A DNA stretch of 36,090 nt from CAYPIE01 sp964410665. GTDB lineage: Bacteria; Planctomycetota; Planctomycetia; Gemmatales; Gemmataceae. Below are positions 9,948 through 19,848 of the stretch, piece by piece (positions within the stretch are counted from its first letter, which is position 1; each line of letters opens with the position of its first letter). Made by a program: the position numbers and the translations under genes. The notes beneath the pieces were generated by a model. The model was not told the origin of the DNA. It saw nothing but the letters and a program-made list of their open reading frames with translations, and made no database searches. Location: positions 1 through 36,090 of the forward strand of contig CAYPIE010000063.1 in NCBI GenBank assembly GCA_964410665.1, read 5' to 3'.

Positions 9948-11651
9948 ATGGCAATCACCAAACCACTCCCCGCCGACCGGGATGAGCGCCTGGCGGTACT
10001 CCTCAACTCGCTAGTCGAACAGCTGCAGTCCGGGGGCACGCCCGACCCGGAAGAGCTGATCCACCATCATCCCGACCTGGCGCGGGAACTCCGCGAACTC
10101 TGGGCCACCGCCCAGTTTGCTGTAACCATGGGCCGCGCGCCGGCCAGTCCACAGTCCAACCCGATCGAATTTTTAACCGCCGATGAGTCGCCACGCTCAC
10201 CGACCGAGTTCGCGCCACCGTTGCCGCGGAAGTTTGGCGATTATGAACTGCTGGTCGAACTGGGCCGGGGCGGTATGGGGGTGGTGTACAAGGCACGGCA
10301 AAAGAGCCTGCAGCGCATGGTTGCCTTGAAGATGGTTCGCGACCCGCAGCTGGCCTCGCCCATGGAGCGGGCACGCTTCCGTGGCGAAGCGGAGGCCGTG
10401 GCTCGGCTCAGCCATCCGAACATTGTCACGGTGCTGGAGGTCGGTGAGCACGAGGGGCAAGCCTACTTTGCGATGGAGTATATCGAGGGCGAGACGTTAG
10501 CCCAGCGGATGGCCCTGGGTCCCATGCGGCCACGTGAAGCCGCCCGACTGCTGGCCACGGTGGCCCGTGCGGTCGAGCACGCCCATACGCAGGGCATTCT
10601 GCATCGCGATCTGAAGCCTTCGAATATTTTGTTGGCGGGTAACATCCCGTATGTGTCGGACTTCGGCCTGGCGAAGTTCCTGGCCGAGCATGCCGGGGAC
10701 ACTCCGGACTGGCGGACGCATACGGGGCAAATCGTTGGTACGCCAGGATATATGCCGCCGGAGCAAGCCGCGGGCAGTCGCGGCACAGTGGGTCCGGCTT
10801 GCGATGTGTACAGTCTGGGTGCGATCCTCTATGAAATGCTCACGGGTCGCCCGCCTTTCCAAGCGGCCAATCCGGTCGACACGCTGCTGATGGTCCTGGA
10901 GCAGGAGCCGGTGCCGCCGCGGCTGCTCAATGCCAAGGTGGATCGGGAATTGGAGACGATCTGCCTGAAGTGTCTGCAGAAGCCCAGCAAGTTGCGTTAC
11001 CCCGGTGCCGCGGAGCTGGCCGAGGACTTGGAGGCATTTGTGGCGGGTGAGAGTCTCTCCACTTCCCCGAGTGGTCTGGGCTACTTCCTGGCTCGGATGT
11101 TACGCGAGACCCATCATGCCTCGGTATTAGAAAACTGGGGCTTGCTGTGGATGTGGCATAGTCTCATGATTTTTCTGTTATGTCTACTCACTCAGGTGAT
11201 GGAGCATTGGCTGTGGAGTAACCACCTGGCGTATCTGTTGCTCTGGAGCGTTGGACTGGGCACCTGGGGGGTGATCCTGTGGCGGCTGCGCAAGCGGGCC
11301 GGCCCAGTGTTGTTCGTCGAGCGGCAAATCGCACATGCCTGGGCAGCAGGTGTTTGCGCAAGTATATTTATGTTTGTGATTGAAGTGGTGGCCGGCTTGC
11401 CGGCCTTGAGCCTGTCGCCGGCGATCGCGGTGGCGGCGGGGATGGTGTTTGTGTTCAAGGCGGGGATCTTGTCCGGGCAGTTTTATTTAGCGGCCGGGCT
11501 CAATTTCCTGACGGCGATCGTGATGCCCTTGGTGCCCACCGTGCAGATCGTGCTGTTCGGCCTGGTTTCGGCGGTGTGTTTCTTTGTGCCGGGGCTGAAG
11601 TACTACCGGCAGCGGACGGCCCGGGAACGGTCGTTGCCGCAGGCGGGGTAA
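9948..11651 (+). CDS. Membrane-bound Ser/Thr protein kinase with multi-spanning C-terminus
   Basis: A 567-residue eukaryotic-type protein kinase. A roughly 95-residue N-terminal lead includes PDPEELIHHHPDLARELREL, a helical segment common before planctomycete kinases. The kinase domain covers about 97-360: glycine loop GRGGMGVVYKA, catalytic Lys K128, HRDLKPSN with D221, DFG at 238-240 and the activation segment GTPGYMPPEQA. All catalytic residues are present, so it should be active. Residues from about 385 to 560 hold around five or six hydrophobic segments and no recognisable extracellular sensor, so any signal would be sensed within the membrane or by a partner. It follows the ECF sigma factor by 30 bp and is probably co-transcribed, which suggests that it phosphorylates that sigma factor or an intermediate. 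Confidence 0.93.
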   Translation: MAITKPLPADRDERLAVLLNSLVEQLQSGGTPDPEELIHHHPDLARELRELWATAQFAVTMGRAPASPQSNPIEFLTADESPRSPTEFAPPLPRKFGDYELLVELGRGGMGVVYKARQKSLQRMVALKMVRDPQLASPMERARFRGEAEAVARLSHPNIVTVLEVGEHEGQAYFAMEYIEGETLAQRMALGPMRPREAARLLATVARAVEHAHTQGILHRDLKPSNILLAGNIPYVSDFGLAKFLAEHAGDTPDWRTHTGQIVGTPGYMPPEQAAGSRGTVGPACDVYSLGAILYEMLTGRPPFQAANPVDTLLMVLEQEPVPPRLLNAKVDRELETICLKCLQKPSKLRYPGAAELAEDLEAFVAGESLSTSPSGLGYFLARMLRETHHASVLENWGLLWMWHSLMIFLLCLLTQVMEHWLWSNHLAYLLLWSVGLGTWGVILWRLRKRAGPVLFVERQIAHAWAAGVCASIFMFVIEVVAGLPALSLSPAIAVAAGMVFVFKAGILSGQFYLAAGLNFLTAIVMPLVPTVQIVLFGLVSAVCFFVPGLKYYRQRTARERSLPQAG

Positions 11652-11657
11652 CAATGA

Positions 11658-11686
11658 CGCCGCGGCCAGGGTTGCTGGCCGCGGCG
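11658..11686. terminator. Hairpin between convergent genes, likely bidirectional terminator
   Basis: CGCCGCGGCCAG (11658-11669) and CTGGCCGCGGCG (11675-11686) form a perfect 12-bp stem with a 5-base loop. It starts 6 bp after the kinase stop codon and sits 28 bp from the stop of the convergent GspK-like gene. There is no T tract on either side, so termination efficiency is uncertain, but the position fits a two-way transcription barrier. Confidence 0.65.
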
Positions 11687-11714
11687 GAGTGAGTCACATC
11701 AAGCGACACTTCGT

Positions 11715-14700
11715 TTATTCGAGACGGGCGAAGTAGCGGACGATGCCGCTTAGTTCGGGGGCGTCGATGTCGATGCCCTCCTGGGGTCCTGGAGTCCCGA
11801 GCAGCTGGGTGCAAACGGCGAAGCCACCTGGGTGCGGACGGTTACAGAGGATCTGGAGCCGCCACGGGTCGTTCGGGGACGGCCGCCTGATCGCACTCAC
11901 CGTCACGGGTTCCTGATGGCCGGGTGCTCCGGCATAGATCTGCTGGCCCACTCGGATGACCCACTGGGTTCCGTCATAATCGCCGGTCACTTCGGTCGTG
12001 ACCAGCGGATCGGTCGGGGTGGGGGTGCCGAAGCCGGGGACGGGAACTTCGATGGTCGCTGGGTTGGTAGGCGTGGTGGTCCAGGGTGCCCCACCTTCGG
12101 CACGGAAGAATATCGGTTGACCGCCTGGCTCTGGTTTCGGATTGGCCGGATTCAAGGCGATGGTCATGTTCGAGCGGTCGAGTACGGCGAAGAATTTGAA
12201 GCGGGAGTCCTTGGGGTTGTCGACAAAGAATTCCTGCCCCAGGACCGGGCGGCCCTGCGGATCGTTCGGCGGGTCGCGGCTTTCCACTTCAAAGAAGGCG
12301 ATGGTCATGAAGACCGCAAAGGTGTTACTCCGGGTGGTAAAACGGTTAAAGCTTTTGTTCAACATCTCTTCCTGTAGGTAGGGGTGTGTCGCCATGGCGA
12401 CCTGGAAGAGGCGTTNNNNNNNNNNNNNNNNNNNNNNNNNNNNNNNNNNNNNNNNNNNNNNNNNNNNNNNNNNNNNNNNNNNNNNNNNNNNNNNNNNNNN
12501 NNNNNNNNNNNNNNNGTGCCAACGCCCAGACCCGGCATGCGGCTGCCAACCCGCAGGAGCTCCAGGGCTCGGTACAGACGAGCCCGCGGGTCGCGCCATG
12601 GGGCGTACCGCACGTATCGGGTGTTCGGATCACCCATGTTTTGTTCCCAGTTCAACCGCCAGAACAAGACATCGGTCCGGCTGGCGGCGACGGTGAGCAG
12701 CTCCATCGGGCTAACCAGCTCACGATCCAGGTGGGTTAGCCAGGTGAACGGCGAGTTGACGTCGTCGTTGTGCTTGAAGAAGCTGTGTTTGGGGCTGCTG
12801 CCATCACTGTTGGTCTGTGGGACGTTGTCCGGCGACGTGCCATCGGGCTGGGTGAGCGAGGCATAGGGCTCACGCTTGCCCAGGGCGATCCGCTCGGTGA
12901 CCTCGGGTGGGGTTTTCATCCCAGCATCTTTGTCGAAGTCAAGGCCGTTGTTCGGCATCACATCCTTGAACAGATCGACAGTAATATACGGATTCGTCGG
13001 TGATGGCGGCAGGTCGGGACATGCCAGACGTTGCAGGTAGATGTCGTACTGCAGGCTATCGAGGGTTGCCTGGTCCGTCGAGGCGTTGTCCAGGGTAATC
13101 ATCAGGCCATTGCCGTTGAACTCGTCGGGCGGGGTGGCCGTGTTTTCCTGTTGCTGGATGTTTCCGGTGGCGGTCAGGCTGCCGCCGGGGAAGGGGACAT
13201 CTTCGGGCATGCCCATCATGCTGGTTCGGGTCGGGCCAAAGACGACAAAGCCCGGCGAACCGTCCATGCCGCTGCCTGGGCTTCCATCGCTGGCGGGCAC
13301 CAGGTCGTTGGGAAGCGGAGTGCCATCCTTGTCCAGGTACTGGGTGATCCCGCCCTTAATATTGGCATCCTCGATGGGATCCCCGGTCACGTTCGAAGCC
13401 GCGAACTGCAGGGCAGGGTCCTGGGGGTCAGAGATCAGCAGCCGGTAGATAGGGGCGTTACTGTTAGTCCCGGAGGGGCCGTCGAACAGCCGCACCGCAC
13501 CGTCCTGGGCCGTGTTGGTGCCGACACCCGCTTGCATGGTGTTGAGCAGCTCGGCCCAGAAGTGGACCTGGAAGTCCTCGGTGGCAGGACCGTTGCCCAT
13601 GGGACCCCCGGTCTCGTTCGGATCGTTGACCACCTCAGTATAGACCTCGTTGAGTCGCAGCCGCGGCAGCTCGAAGCCGAAGACGACCCGGGCACCGATC
13701 CCGTTAGGGTCGTTAGGGTCGGAGGTCCGCTGGAAGTTGGCCTGATCTTCGTGGGGTCGTGGGTCGCTCAGGTCGGTGGGTCGCCACACGAAGGTCGTGT
13801 TGTAATGGTCGTGGTCGATGTAATCAACGATGTTGGCGGCCAGTTGGGCCAGGTAGCGGTGAGCGGCGATTTGCTCCGGTGGCGGGGGTTCCGGTAGCGG
13901 ATTCGTAGCTCCGGTCACGGCGACCAGCCGGTCATAGATGTCCTTGGCAAAGGCCTGCCGGTCTGCTCGGGCCAGGACCGCTTGGGTGGGCGGATCGGCC
14001 GTCAGATCGAACGAGATGTTCCCAGGTCCGTAGGGGCTGTTAGGGTCATTGCGATAGTCGGTCAGCGTCCGGTTGAGGTCGACCGGCTCAAGGTAGTTGA
14101 GGAAGGTCGGATGCAAGCCGGGGTTCATCGGGTCGGGTGGGGGAATGGGATTCGTCGCTAGCAGGGAACCACGCAGATCCTGTGGGGTGCGGAACTCTCG
14201 TTGCTCCGGCTGAGCATTGACGCTGGTGGTTCCTGGTTGGGGTTGGGGAACGGGGCCCAACAGCGGTGGCACGAAGTCGGTGTCGTCCGCATCGACATAG
14301 GGGGTCGATGTCCGATCCGCAATCATCGGTAAAAATCCGGGCACATCCAGGTCATTGCTCAACGGGGTGATCAGAAGCCGGGGGTTCGGTGCCACCGAGG
14401 CGGAATACGATGGCGCGGAACTGCCCAGGCTGGTGGGGATGAGTTGACCGAGTTCGGAACGTAGGCCGTGATTCTCGGGATCATCATCCAGCCGAGCGTT
14501 GAGGTAGCGCAACTCCGAGATCGGAAAGACTCGGTCGAGTGGGCTCGACGTGGGTATCGAGTCGGACACCAGATAGGGGTTGTAACGGAACGGGTGGTTT
14601 TGCCGAATCATGGCATTGCCGTTGTCATATTCGGGCGGGAAGGTCGGGAAAGGCGAGAAGCCGCTCGGCAGGGTCAGCGGCGTAGCCGCGGCCCCGTTGA

Positions 14701-15880
14701 AATCGAGCTGAGCGTAGAAATGCGGCTTCAGGTTCGATAGTCGTCCCGGGAAGAATACCGGCACCGAGAACTCACCCGGTTGCGGCGGACCGCCCATGCC
14801 GTCGTTCCAACCATAGCGGCCCGGGACCTCGGCAGTCACCATCGGATTGCCCCGGAGCAAGGTCGGTGTGAATCCTGGCAGGACTGTTTCTGGGTTGATG
14901 GCCCAGTTGCCCCAACCCTGGTTGGAGGTTTGCGCTCCGCTCATGGGGACGTTGCCCAGGACATTGAGGTTGAGGCGGTTATCCAGGTCCACCACGGTCA
15001 TGGCGACCATGGCCTGGTAGTTCTTCTGGCCGATCTGGAGGACCGGCAGGTTGGGGTTGATCCAAATACTGTCATTGCGTTGCTGTCCGTTGCCGACCAG
15101 GTTCTGCACGTCGCCGGTGTAGGTCCCATCGGGGTTGGGCTCTATCAGCGGGAAGTTCGGGTTTTCCACGGGGCGGGGTCGCAGGATGAGATAGCGGCCT
15201 TCGGGGCTGTTCCAGTTCGGATTGTCGGGATTGAGGCCAAACTCGCCATTGTCGTTTTCCGGGTCGAATAGGTTGGGTCGGTGATAGGAAGGCATCAGGA
15301 CCCGGCCGGTGGCATCAACGGCGGCCAGGTAGACGTGGTTCCTGTCCGGGTAGGTCCACGGGACGTTGCGGCCGACAAAGATCGGGTGAAGGGCTTGGGC
15401 CAGATCGGTGCGTGAGCCCAGTCGTTCCGGGTCGCGAACGAAGCCGTCTTGCCAGAAGTAGGTGTAGTTGACGAACTCGGTCTGGGAGGTGGCACCAACG
15501 GTCTCTGGCAGATGGAAGACGCCAAAGCCGTTGAAAGGGGTGATGTTACTCAGAGGCTCGTCTTCCTTAAAGCCATACAGATCGCGGCCAAGGTCGTGGC
15601 CACGCAAAGCGCTGTAACATTGCTGGGGGTCGAGGCTGTCCGCGCCGAAGAGGATCTGGCCGATGGTCTGTTCCGCGGCACTGCGGGCGAACCCGGGCAG
15701 ATCGCTGGAGTCATCGGGCAGGTTTTCTGCCTCACGGTACAGCCGGGAAGACTCGCTGATCGAGGAAGCGTAATACACAAAGCTGATGCCGACGACGGCA
15801 AACAGCGCGAGCATCGCCAGTACGACGAGCAAGATGGCCGCCCGCCGCCGGCTTGGATCAGGGAGGTGGATTCGGAACAT
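11715..15880 (-). CDS. Large GspK-like pseudopilin-associated protein, interrupted by an assembly gap
   Basis: The last gene of the secretion locus, at least about 1,350 residues. The start used is the ATG at 15880 (MFRIHLPDPSRRRAAILL), with ACGGAGA 11 bases upstream. A longer frame to 15994 would overlap the preceding gene and lacks leader features. The N-terminus has a basic patch and a long hydrophobic helix without the Glu-5 of other pseudopilins, as in GspK. The remainder is a large Asn/Pro/Asp-rich exported region with no recognised enzyme motif. It ends with LNKSFNRFTTRSNTFAVFMTIAFFEVE and a C-terminal beta region. A 100-N gap lies at 12416-12515. The two sides are in different frames across it, as expected if the gap length is a placeholder. 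It is much longer than classical GspK (around 320), so the name is by position and N-terminus. Confidence 0.75.
12416..12515. other. Assembly gap (100 N)
   Basis: Exactly 100 undetermined bases, a customary placeholder for a gap of unknown size. It interrupts the GspK-like gene. If that gene is one continuous frame, the real missing length must leave remainder 2 on division by 3. Confidence 0.99.
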
Positions 15881-15939
15881 GAGGATCAAATCTCCGTGTT
15901 GGCGAACAATGCATCTCGAGGCCGAGGGGGGCAGCGGGC

Positions 15940-17205
15940 TCAAACCTCTTGCATAAAAGTAATCTGACGGGTGGTCTGGGTATTGCGATCCCACACGCGG
16001 ATCGTGATCTTTAACGCCGTGACATGAATGCTCAGCGGCAGTGTGGTCGGTGTGGGCATCATGGTCGGACTGAACCAGTTGCTGAAATCGGCTCCCGGTC
16101 CGCCCAAGGCCGAATCATCCCGCATCGTCCAAGTATCAAAAACATGCCTCCCTGCGAGGAGGGTGTTGCCGGTCGAGAGGGGGAGGTCCTGAAATACAGG
16201 ATTGAGATTCCCGTTATAAGCCACCTGGACCTGAAACGAGAGCACATCCTCGAGCACGACATCAGAGCCGTCAGCCAGGGCGAAGGGGATGTAATTGGGA
16301 TCAATCCCGAGCCCCATCCGACGTAGTGGGGAGGTGACCGTTTCTTGGGTGTTTGGCTCCGCATTCGGGGTCGTTGGCATGCCATCTGGGTCCCAGTAGC
16401 TGAGTTCGCTTTGAGCCGTTAAGGTGTCGAGCTTCGGCGAATCGGTTGGGTCGATGGAGTCGATCGTGGCACGGGTGATACTCAAGGGAAATAGTATGCG
16501 TTGTCGCCGTCTGAGCGTGTAGAGCGATTGCGGCTGGCCGGTGGTCGAGGTGGTCAGATTGCGTGGTACAGCTTGGGGAGCTAGAAAGTAGGCAATCTCG
16601 GCCCATTCTGTCTGCACGCTTGGATTCAGCGCAAAGGCTGGACTCGAGTTGGCGAAGACGAGGGGACTGCTGAGATTCACCGTGGTGGGTTCGGTAAACA
16701 GCGAGCGGGCACTAAAGAGTTCATGCGGACGGGTGCCTGGTAGCTTCACGGTAAAATGCAAGGCGTGATCGGTCGCCACATAAACCGGAATGCCCTCGCT
16801 ATCGACGGCGAATCGATAGGGCATGGTGGTGTTGGCCATGGTCGGATCGTTTTGGATCGTCGAGCCTTGATAGATCCGGAAGAAGCCCTCCGGGGGTGGC
16901 TGCCAATCCGAAGGGGATAGCCCTGCGCGGTCGACACGCTGATCACGAAGTTTGGGACCGTAGAATGGGTTGCTGCCGTCATCGTCAAAGTGATCCCGAG
17001 CCAGATCGTCACGCATCACCACCGCAACCGCGCGTTCACGCTCTTGCAGGTCGCCCAAGGCCCGGGCCAGGCTCAACGAGTCCAGGCCCTGCTGAAACGC
17101 CCACGACAGGATATACATGATGCCGATGCTGAGCGCGGCGGCTACCATCAGTTCGACCAGGGTGAAGCCGGACCGCTTTGCGATCCTGTGAACCGGAATG
17201 AGCAT
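15940..17205 (-). CDS. GspJ/PilW-like minor pseudopilin
   Basis: A 421-residue protein with a type IV prepilin leader: MLIPVHRIAKRSG followed by FTLVELMVAAALSIGIMYI. Cleavage after Gly leaves Phe+1 and Glu+5. A segment such as RALGDLQERERAVAVVMRDDLARDHFDDD follows the hydrophobic helix and resembles the start of GspJ/PilW proteins. The C-terminal half is beta-rich and ends LKITIRVWDRNTQTTRQITFMQEV, a strand pattern common in GspJ-like proteins. The ATG at 17205 has GCGAGG 5 bases upstream. It lies 40 bp after the GspI-like gene and 59 bp before the GspK-like start. In the family GspI, J and K form the tip of the pseudopilus. It is longer than classical GspJ (around 200). Confidence 0.82.
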   Translation of the reverse strand: MLIPVHRIAKRSGFTLVELMVAAALSIGIMYILSWAFQQGLDSLSLARALGDLQERERAVAVVMRDDLARDHFDDDGSNPFYGPKLRDQRVDRAGLSPSDWQPPPEGFFRIYQGSTIQNDPTMANTTMPYRFAVDSEGIPVYVATDHALHFTVKLPGTRPHELFSARSLFTEPTTVNLSSPLVFANSSPAFALNPSVQTEWAEIAYFLAPQAVPRNLTTSTTGQPQSLYTLRRRQRILFPLSITRATIDSIDPTDSPKLDTLTAQSELSYWDPDGMPTTPNAEPNTQETVTSPLRRMGLGIDPNYIPFALADGSDVVLEDVLSFQVQVAYNGNLNPVFQDLPLSTGNTLLAGRHVFDTWTMRDDSALGGPGADFSNWFSPTMMPTPTTLPLSIHVTALKITIRVWDRNTQTTRQITFMQEV

Positions 17206-17245
17206 GACAACCTCGCCCGTTACGAAACCACTTGAATCATTACAT

Positions 17246-18322
17246 TTAAGGCTTTAACGGCAGCCGCCGAAACACTTCAATCAGCGTGTTTTCTGTATCG
17301 CTCGCGAGGCCGCCTAGGGTGTAGATCCGCTGGCTGTCTGGCGGCGGCAAGGGGGCACGAAACGGCCGCTCGACCTCGACGATATAGGTATCGGGCAGTG
17401 CAGGATCCTCTTCGATGCCGATCACCCGACGAAAGTCGGCGCGTTGATTGCGCGTGGGACTCGAGATGGCCCTGCTGTCGAAACTGCCATCCATGATGAA
17501 ATGGCCCTTCTTGATATTGGGCGGAGGGTTGGCGGTGATCTGCAAGGTACGCAGGTCCGGGTTCATCCTGAGGGCGTTGGGCCCTGTATAGACCCGCTCA
17601 TCCGTTGGAGCATCAATGTTTTTGCCTTCAAACACCAATACCGAAAAATCCACCTCGCTGGGGTCGCGACCTTCCTGGCGTTGGATCATCCAAGCCCAGG
17701 AGTAGCGGGCCTCGGCCGTGGGCGGATTGCGCAGTACGCCCCCTTCGTCAAAGTCGAGGTTATCCCGCAGGGTAAAATCCCGCAGGATTTCCGGAACGGT
17801 GGAAAACAAGGGTGTCAGCGCACCCATGGGGGGTGAGGGCAAGGGAGGAGACATTTGTTGAATGGGTCCGACCCGGCGAATCCGACGATCTACCGTCCCT
17901 CCACCGAGCCACTGTTGCTGCACTGGGTCGAGGTATGGGAGAAAACCCAAGGGATCGATCAAGAGCGGATAGCTCTGTTGACGCAGGTCACCATCGGCAG
18001 CCGGCAGGCCGGGTGCGGGTGGCAGACTGCCCACATTGGGATCATCCAGCAAGGCCAGTTCGGGGAAGGCCATTTTCACGTCGGACCAGGTACGCAGCGC
18101 TCCGGTGTTGTCACGCCAGATATAGCGCCAATATTGCCGGGCCAACGCATCGGCGTTGTTGGCCGAGTATGCGGCCCGGTCATCCTTCTCCGCCTCCACC
18201 ACCTGCAGGGCGGCATAGGGGAACAGCGTTAACAGCGAAATCAGGCCGATGCCCATGATGAAAATGGCGATTAGCACTTCGGCCAGGGTAAAGCCCGGGC
18301 GCACGGTTCGATTCGGTTTCAT
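17246..18322 (-). CDS. GspI/PilV-like minor pseudopilin
   Basis: A 358-residue protein starting MKPNRTVRPG with FTLAEVLIAIFIMGIGLISL, a prepilin leader with Gly-1, Phe+1 and Glu+5. The FTLAEVLIA form and the long helix fit the GspI/PilV type. The rest is a soluble exported region with FTLRDNLDFDEGG and SWAWMIQRQE, with no enzymatic motif. The start is supported by AGGAG nine bases before the ATG. It sits 12 bp after the GspH-like gene and 40 bp before the GspJ-like gene. Expected role: part of the pseudopilus tip in the inner membrane and periplasm after prepilin peptidase processing. Assignment to I rather than another minor pseudopilin rests on gene order and N-terminal style. Confidence 0.8.
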   Translation of the reverse strand: MKPNRTVRPGFTLAEVLIAIFIMGIGLISLLTLFPYAALQVVEAEKDDRAAYSANNADALARQYWRYIWRDNTGALRTWSDVKMAFPELALLDDPNVGSLPPAPGLPAADGDLRQQSYPLLIDPLGFLPYLDPVQQQWLGGGTVDRRIRRVGPIQQMSPPLPSPPMGALTPLFSTVPEILRDFTLRDNLDFDEGGVLRNPPTAEARYSWAWMIQRQEGRDPSEVDFSVLVFEGKNIDAPTDERVYTGPNALRMNPDLRTLQITANPPPNIKKGHFIMDGSFDSRAISSPTRNQRADFRRVIGIEEDPALPDTYIVEVERPFRAPLPPPDSQRIYTLGGLASDTENTLIEVFRRLPLKP

Positions 18323-18334
18323 GAGGGACGACTC

Positions 18335-19240
18335 CTACGGAACTAACTCGATCGCGCCCGTCCGGGCGGTGATGGCGATGATCTCTTCTTCTCCAGGCAA
18401 TTCTGCGTGTTCAATCACAAGAAAGATCTTGCCATCCTTGGAGCGGATCGGTGGATAGTATGCTGAACCGTTGCCCGAAAACATAATCTGCGTTTGCGTG
18501 GGCTCATCGCGGTTGCGCACGGTAACCCCTTGGGGCAGATCGATCGGATCCTCCCCGAGCACTGGTTCGACCCGCGGACGGTGAAAGCGAAAGCCCGCCG
18601 GTGCCTGCAGGAACAGCCCAGTGGGTGGAACTACGGTGATCGGGGGAAAGACGGTCAATGTGACCGTTCCAGGCGCACCCATCGTTGGCGGAGGCGTATA
18701 GCTGCCGGCCTCGATGCGAAAGCTTCGAGGCGGTGTAATCACCGAGGTATTGAGCTCGAGAAAGTCCCGATTCGGATCCATCAACGGATCGGTAGGAATG
18801 CGGACTTCACCGGTTGCATTCGGCCCAACATTGAGGAAGTTTACAGGCGTTTGGATCACCACGGTCGTCGGATCCGGGGGCCCTGGATTGACCGTGAGGA
18901 TGGCTGTCTGGGGCGTGTAGTTAGGTAAACTGGCAATCAGCTGCAGCTGGGTGTATTTCATCGATCCGGGAGCCGACTCCCCCACCAGGGCGATGCCGCG
19001 ATCCTCGTTGTTGCCGGAGAGCGCGGCAAAGATCTTGGTGTCGCGGAAGGCGCGTTGTTTGGCGATCAGGAACACGCCCTGAACATCTTCGGCTCCCTGA
19101 TCCAGACCACGCTGGGTGTTCACCGAAGGAACCACCATCACCGTGAGCGTTGCCAGGGCGAGGATGATGCCGATCGCCACCAACATTTCCACCAACGTGA
19201 ACCCCGAGCGGGCTTGGAGACGAAGCGATGGATGAATCAT
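18335..19240 (-). CDS. GspH/FimT-like minor pseudopilin
   Basis: A 301-residue prepilin-type protein: leader MIHPSLRLQARSG and FTLVEMLVAIGIILALATL, with Glu+5. After the helix it has LDQGAEDVQGVFLIAKQRAFRDTKIFAAL, the pattern of GspH/FimT proteins, where a helix is followed by a run of AR or KQRA residues. The C-terminal region holds beta strands such as FRFHRPRVEPVLGEDPIDLPQG. AGGAG lies 7 bases before the ATG at 19240. It is 15 bp downstream of the smaller GspG-like gene and 12 bp upstream of the GspI-like gene, so it is surely in the same operon. In type II systems GspH links the tip complex to the major pseudopilin. Confidence 0.82.
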   Translation of the reverse strand: MIHPSLRLQARSGFTLVEMLVAIGIILALATLTVMVVPSVNTQRGLDQGAEDVQGVFLIAKQRAFRDTKIFAALSGNNEDRGIALVGESAPGSMKYTQLQLIASLPNYTPQTAILTVNPGPPDPTTVVIQTPVNFLNVGPNATGEVRIPTDPLMDPNRDFLELNTSVITPPRSFRIEAGSYTPPPTMGAPGTVTLTVFPPITVVPPTGLFLQAPAGFRFHRPRVEPVLGEDPIDLPQGVTVRNRDEPTQTQIMFSGNGSAYYPPIRSKDGKIFLVIEHAELPGEEEIIAITARTGAIELVP

Positions 19241-19255
19241 AGCACTGCTCCTGAA

Positions 19256-19822
19256 TCAAGCCTGCGCGCGAAGCGTGTCACTGGTGATATCATCATCGTC
19301 TCCAGGAATCTCATTGGACCCCGCGGAAAAGATGATGATCCCGTCAAGAAGGTTGTTCGAGTTGGCCCAACGTAGGCGTAACGGGTTGCCCCAGGCATCG
19401 ATGAGCTGAGGATTCCCTTGGGCGTTGTCTCCAATGAAATCGCTGCCAACCATGGTTTCAATGTTAAATGTTTCTCCACCGCGCCGCGTCTGGGACAAGA
19501 GCTGGTAGAGCAGGGCACCATGATCGGGACTGGTGCTAATCGGAAACTCCTGGTTGAGCTGCTGGACGGTCCAATTGGCTAGCTCGGTCGGCGGTAGCCC
19601 CTGGCCGCGGAACGAATCACGGGCGTCGCTAATCACCGAACGCCACTGCTTCTCGAGGGCGATGTCCAGTTGTTGGATCACCCGCTCGGTGGCCGCTTTG
19701 TTCTGACTTTCGGTGACCGAGCTGATGCCGGCGGTGGTCAGGGCCACCAGGATGAGGATGATCAGCATTACCACCATTAACTCGATCAGGGTAAAACCAC
19801 CCCGGGATGTTGCTCGTTGCAT
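19256..19822 (-). CDS. GspG-like pseudopilin, second copy
   Basis: A 188-residue pseudopilin with leader MQRATSRGG and FTLIELMVVMLIILILVALT. The ATG at 19822 is chosen over an upstream GTG because AGGTGGAG lies nine bases before it. The C-terminus carries LIDAWGNPLRLRWAN and IIIFSAGSNEIPGDDDDITSD. These resemble the DPWGNP motif and the calcium-binding loop of the major pseudopilin GspG. It lies between a larger GspG-like gene and the GspH-like gene, with 26-bp and 15-bp spacers. Whether it is a second major pseudopilin or a specialised minor one cannot be decided from sequence alone. Confidence 0.8.
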   Translation of the reverse strand: MQRATSRGGFTLIELMVVMLIILILVALTTAGISSVTESQNKAATERVIQQLDIALEKQWRSVISDARDSFRGQGLPPTELANWTVQQLNQEFPISTSPDHGALLYQLLSQTRRGGETFNIETMVGSDFIGDNAQGNPQLIDAWGNPLRLRWANSNNLLDGIIIFSAGSNEIPGDDDDITSDTLRAQA

Positions 19823-19848
19823 GATCGATGTCTCCACCTGGGGATCTC

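Noticed and set aside
12346..12866. Several open frames running through the N gap
   Set aside because: They exist only because undetermined bases contain no stop codons.
13031..13897. Plus-strand open frame of 288 codons opposite the GspK-like gene
   Set aside because: It is antisense to the continuous GspK-like frame and has no motif or ribosome binding site that stands out; a GC-rich shadow.
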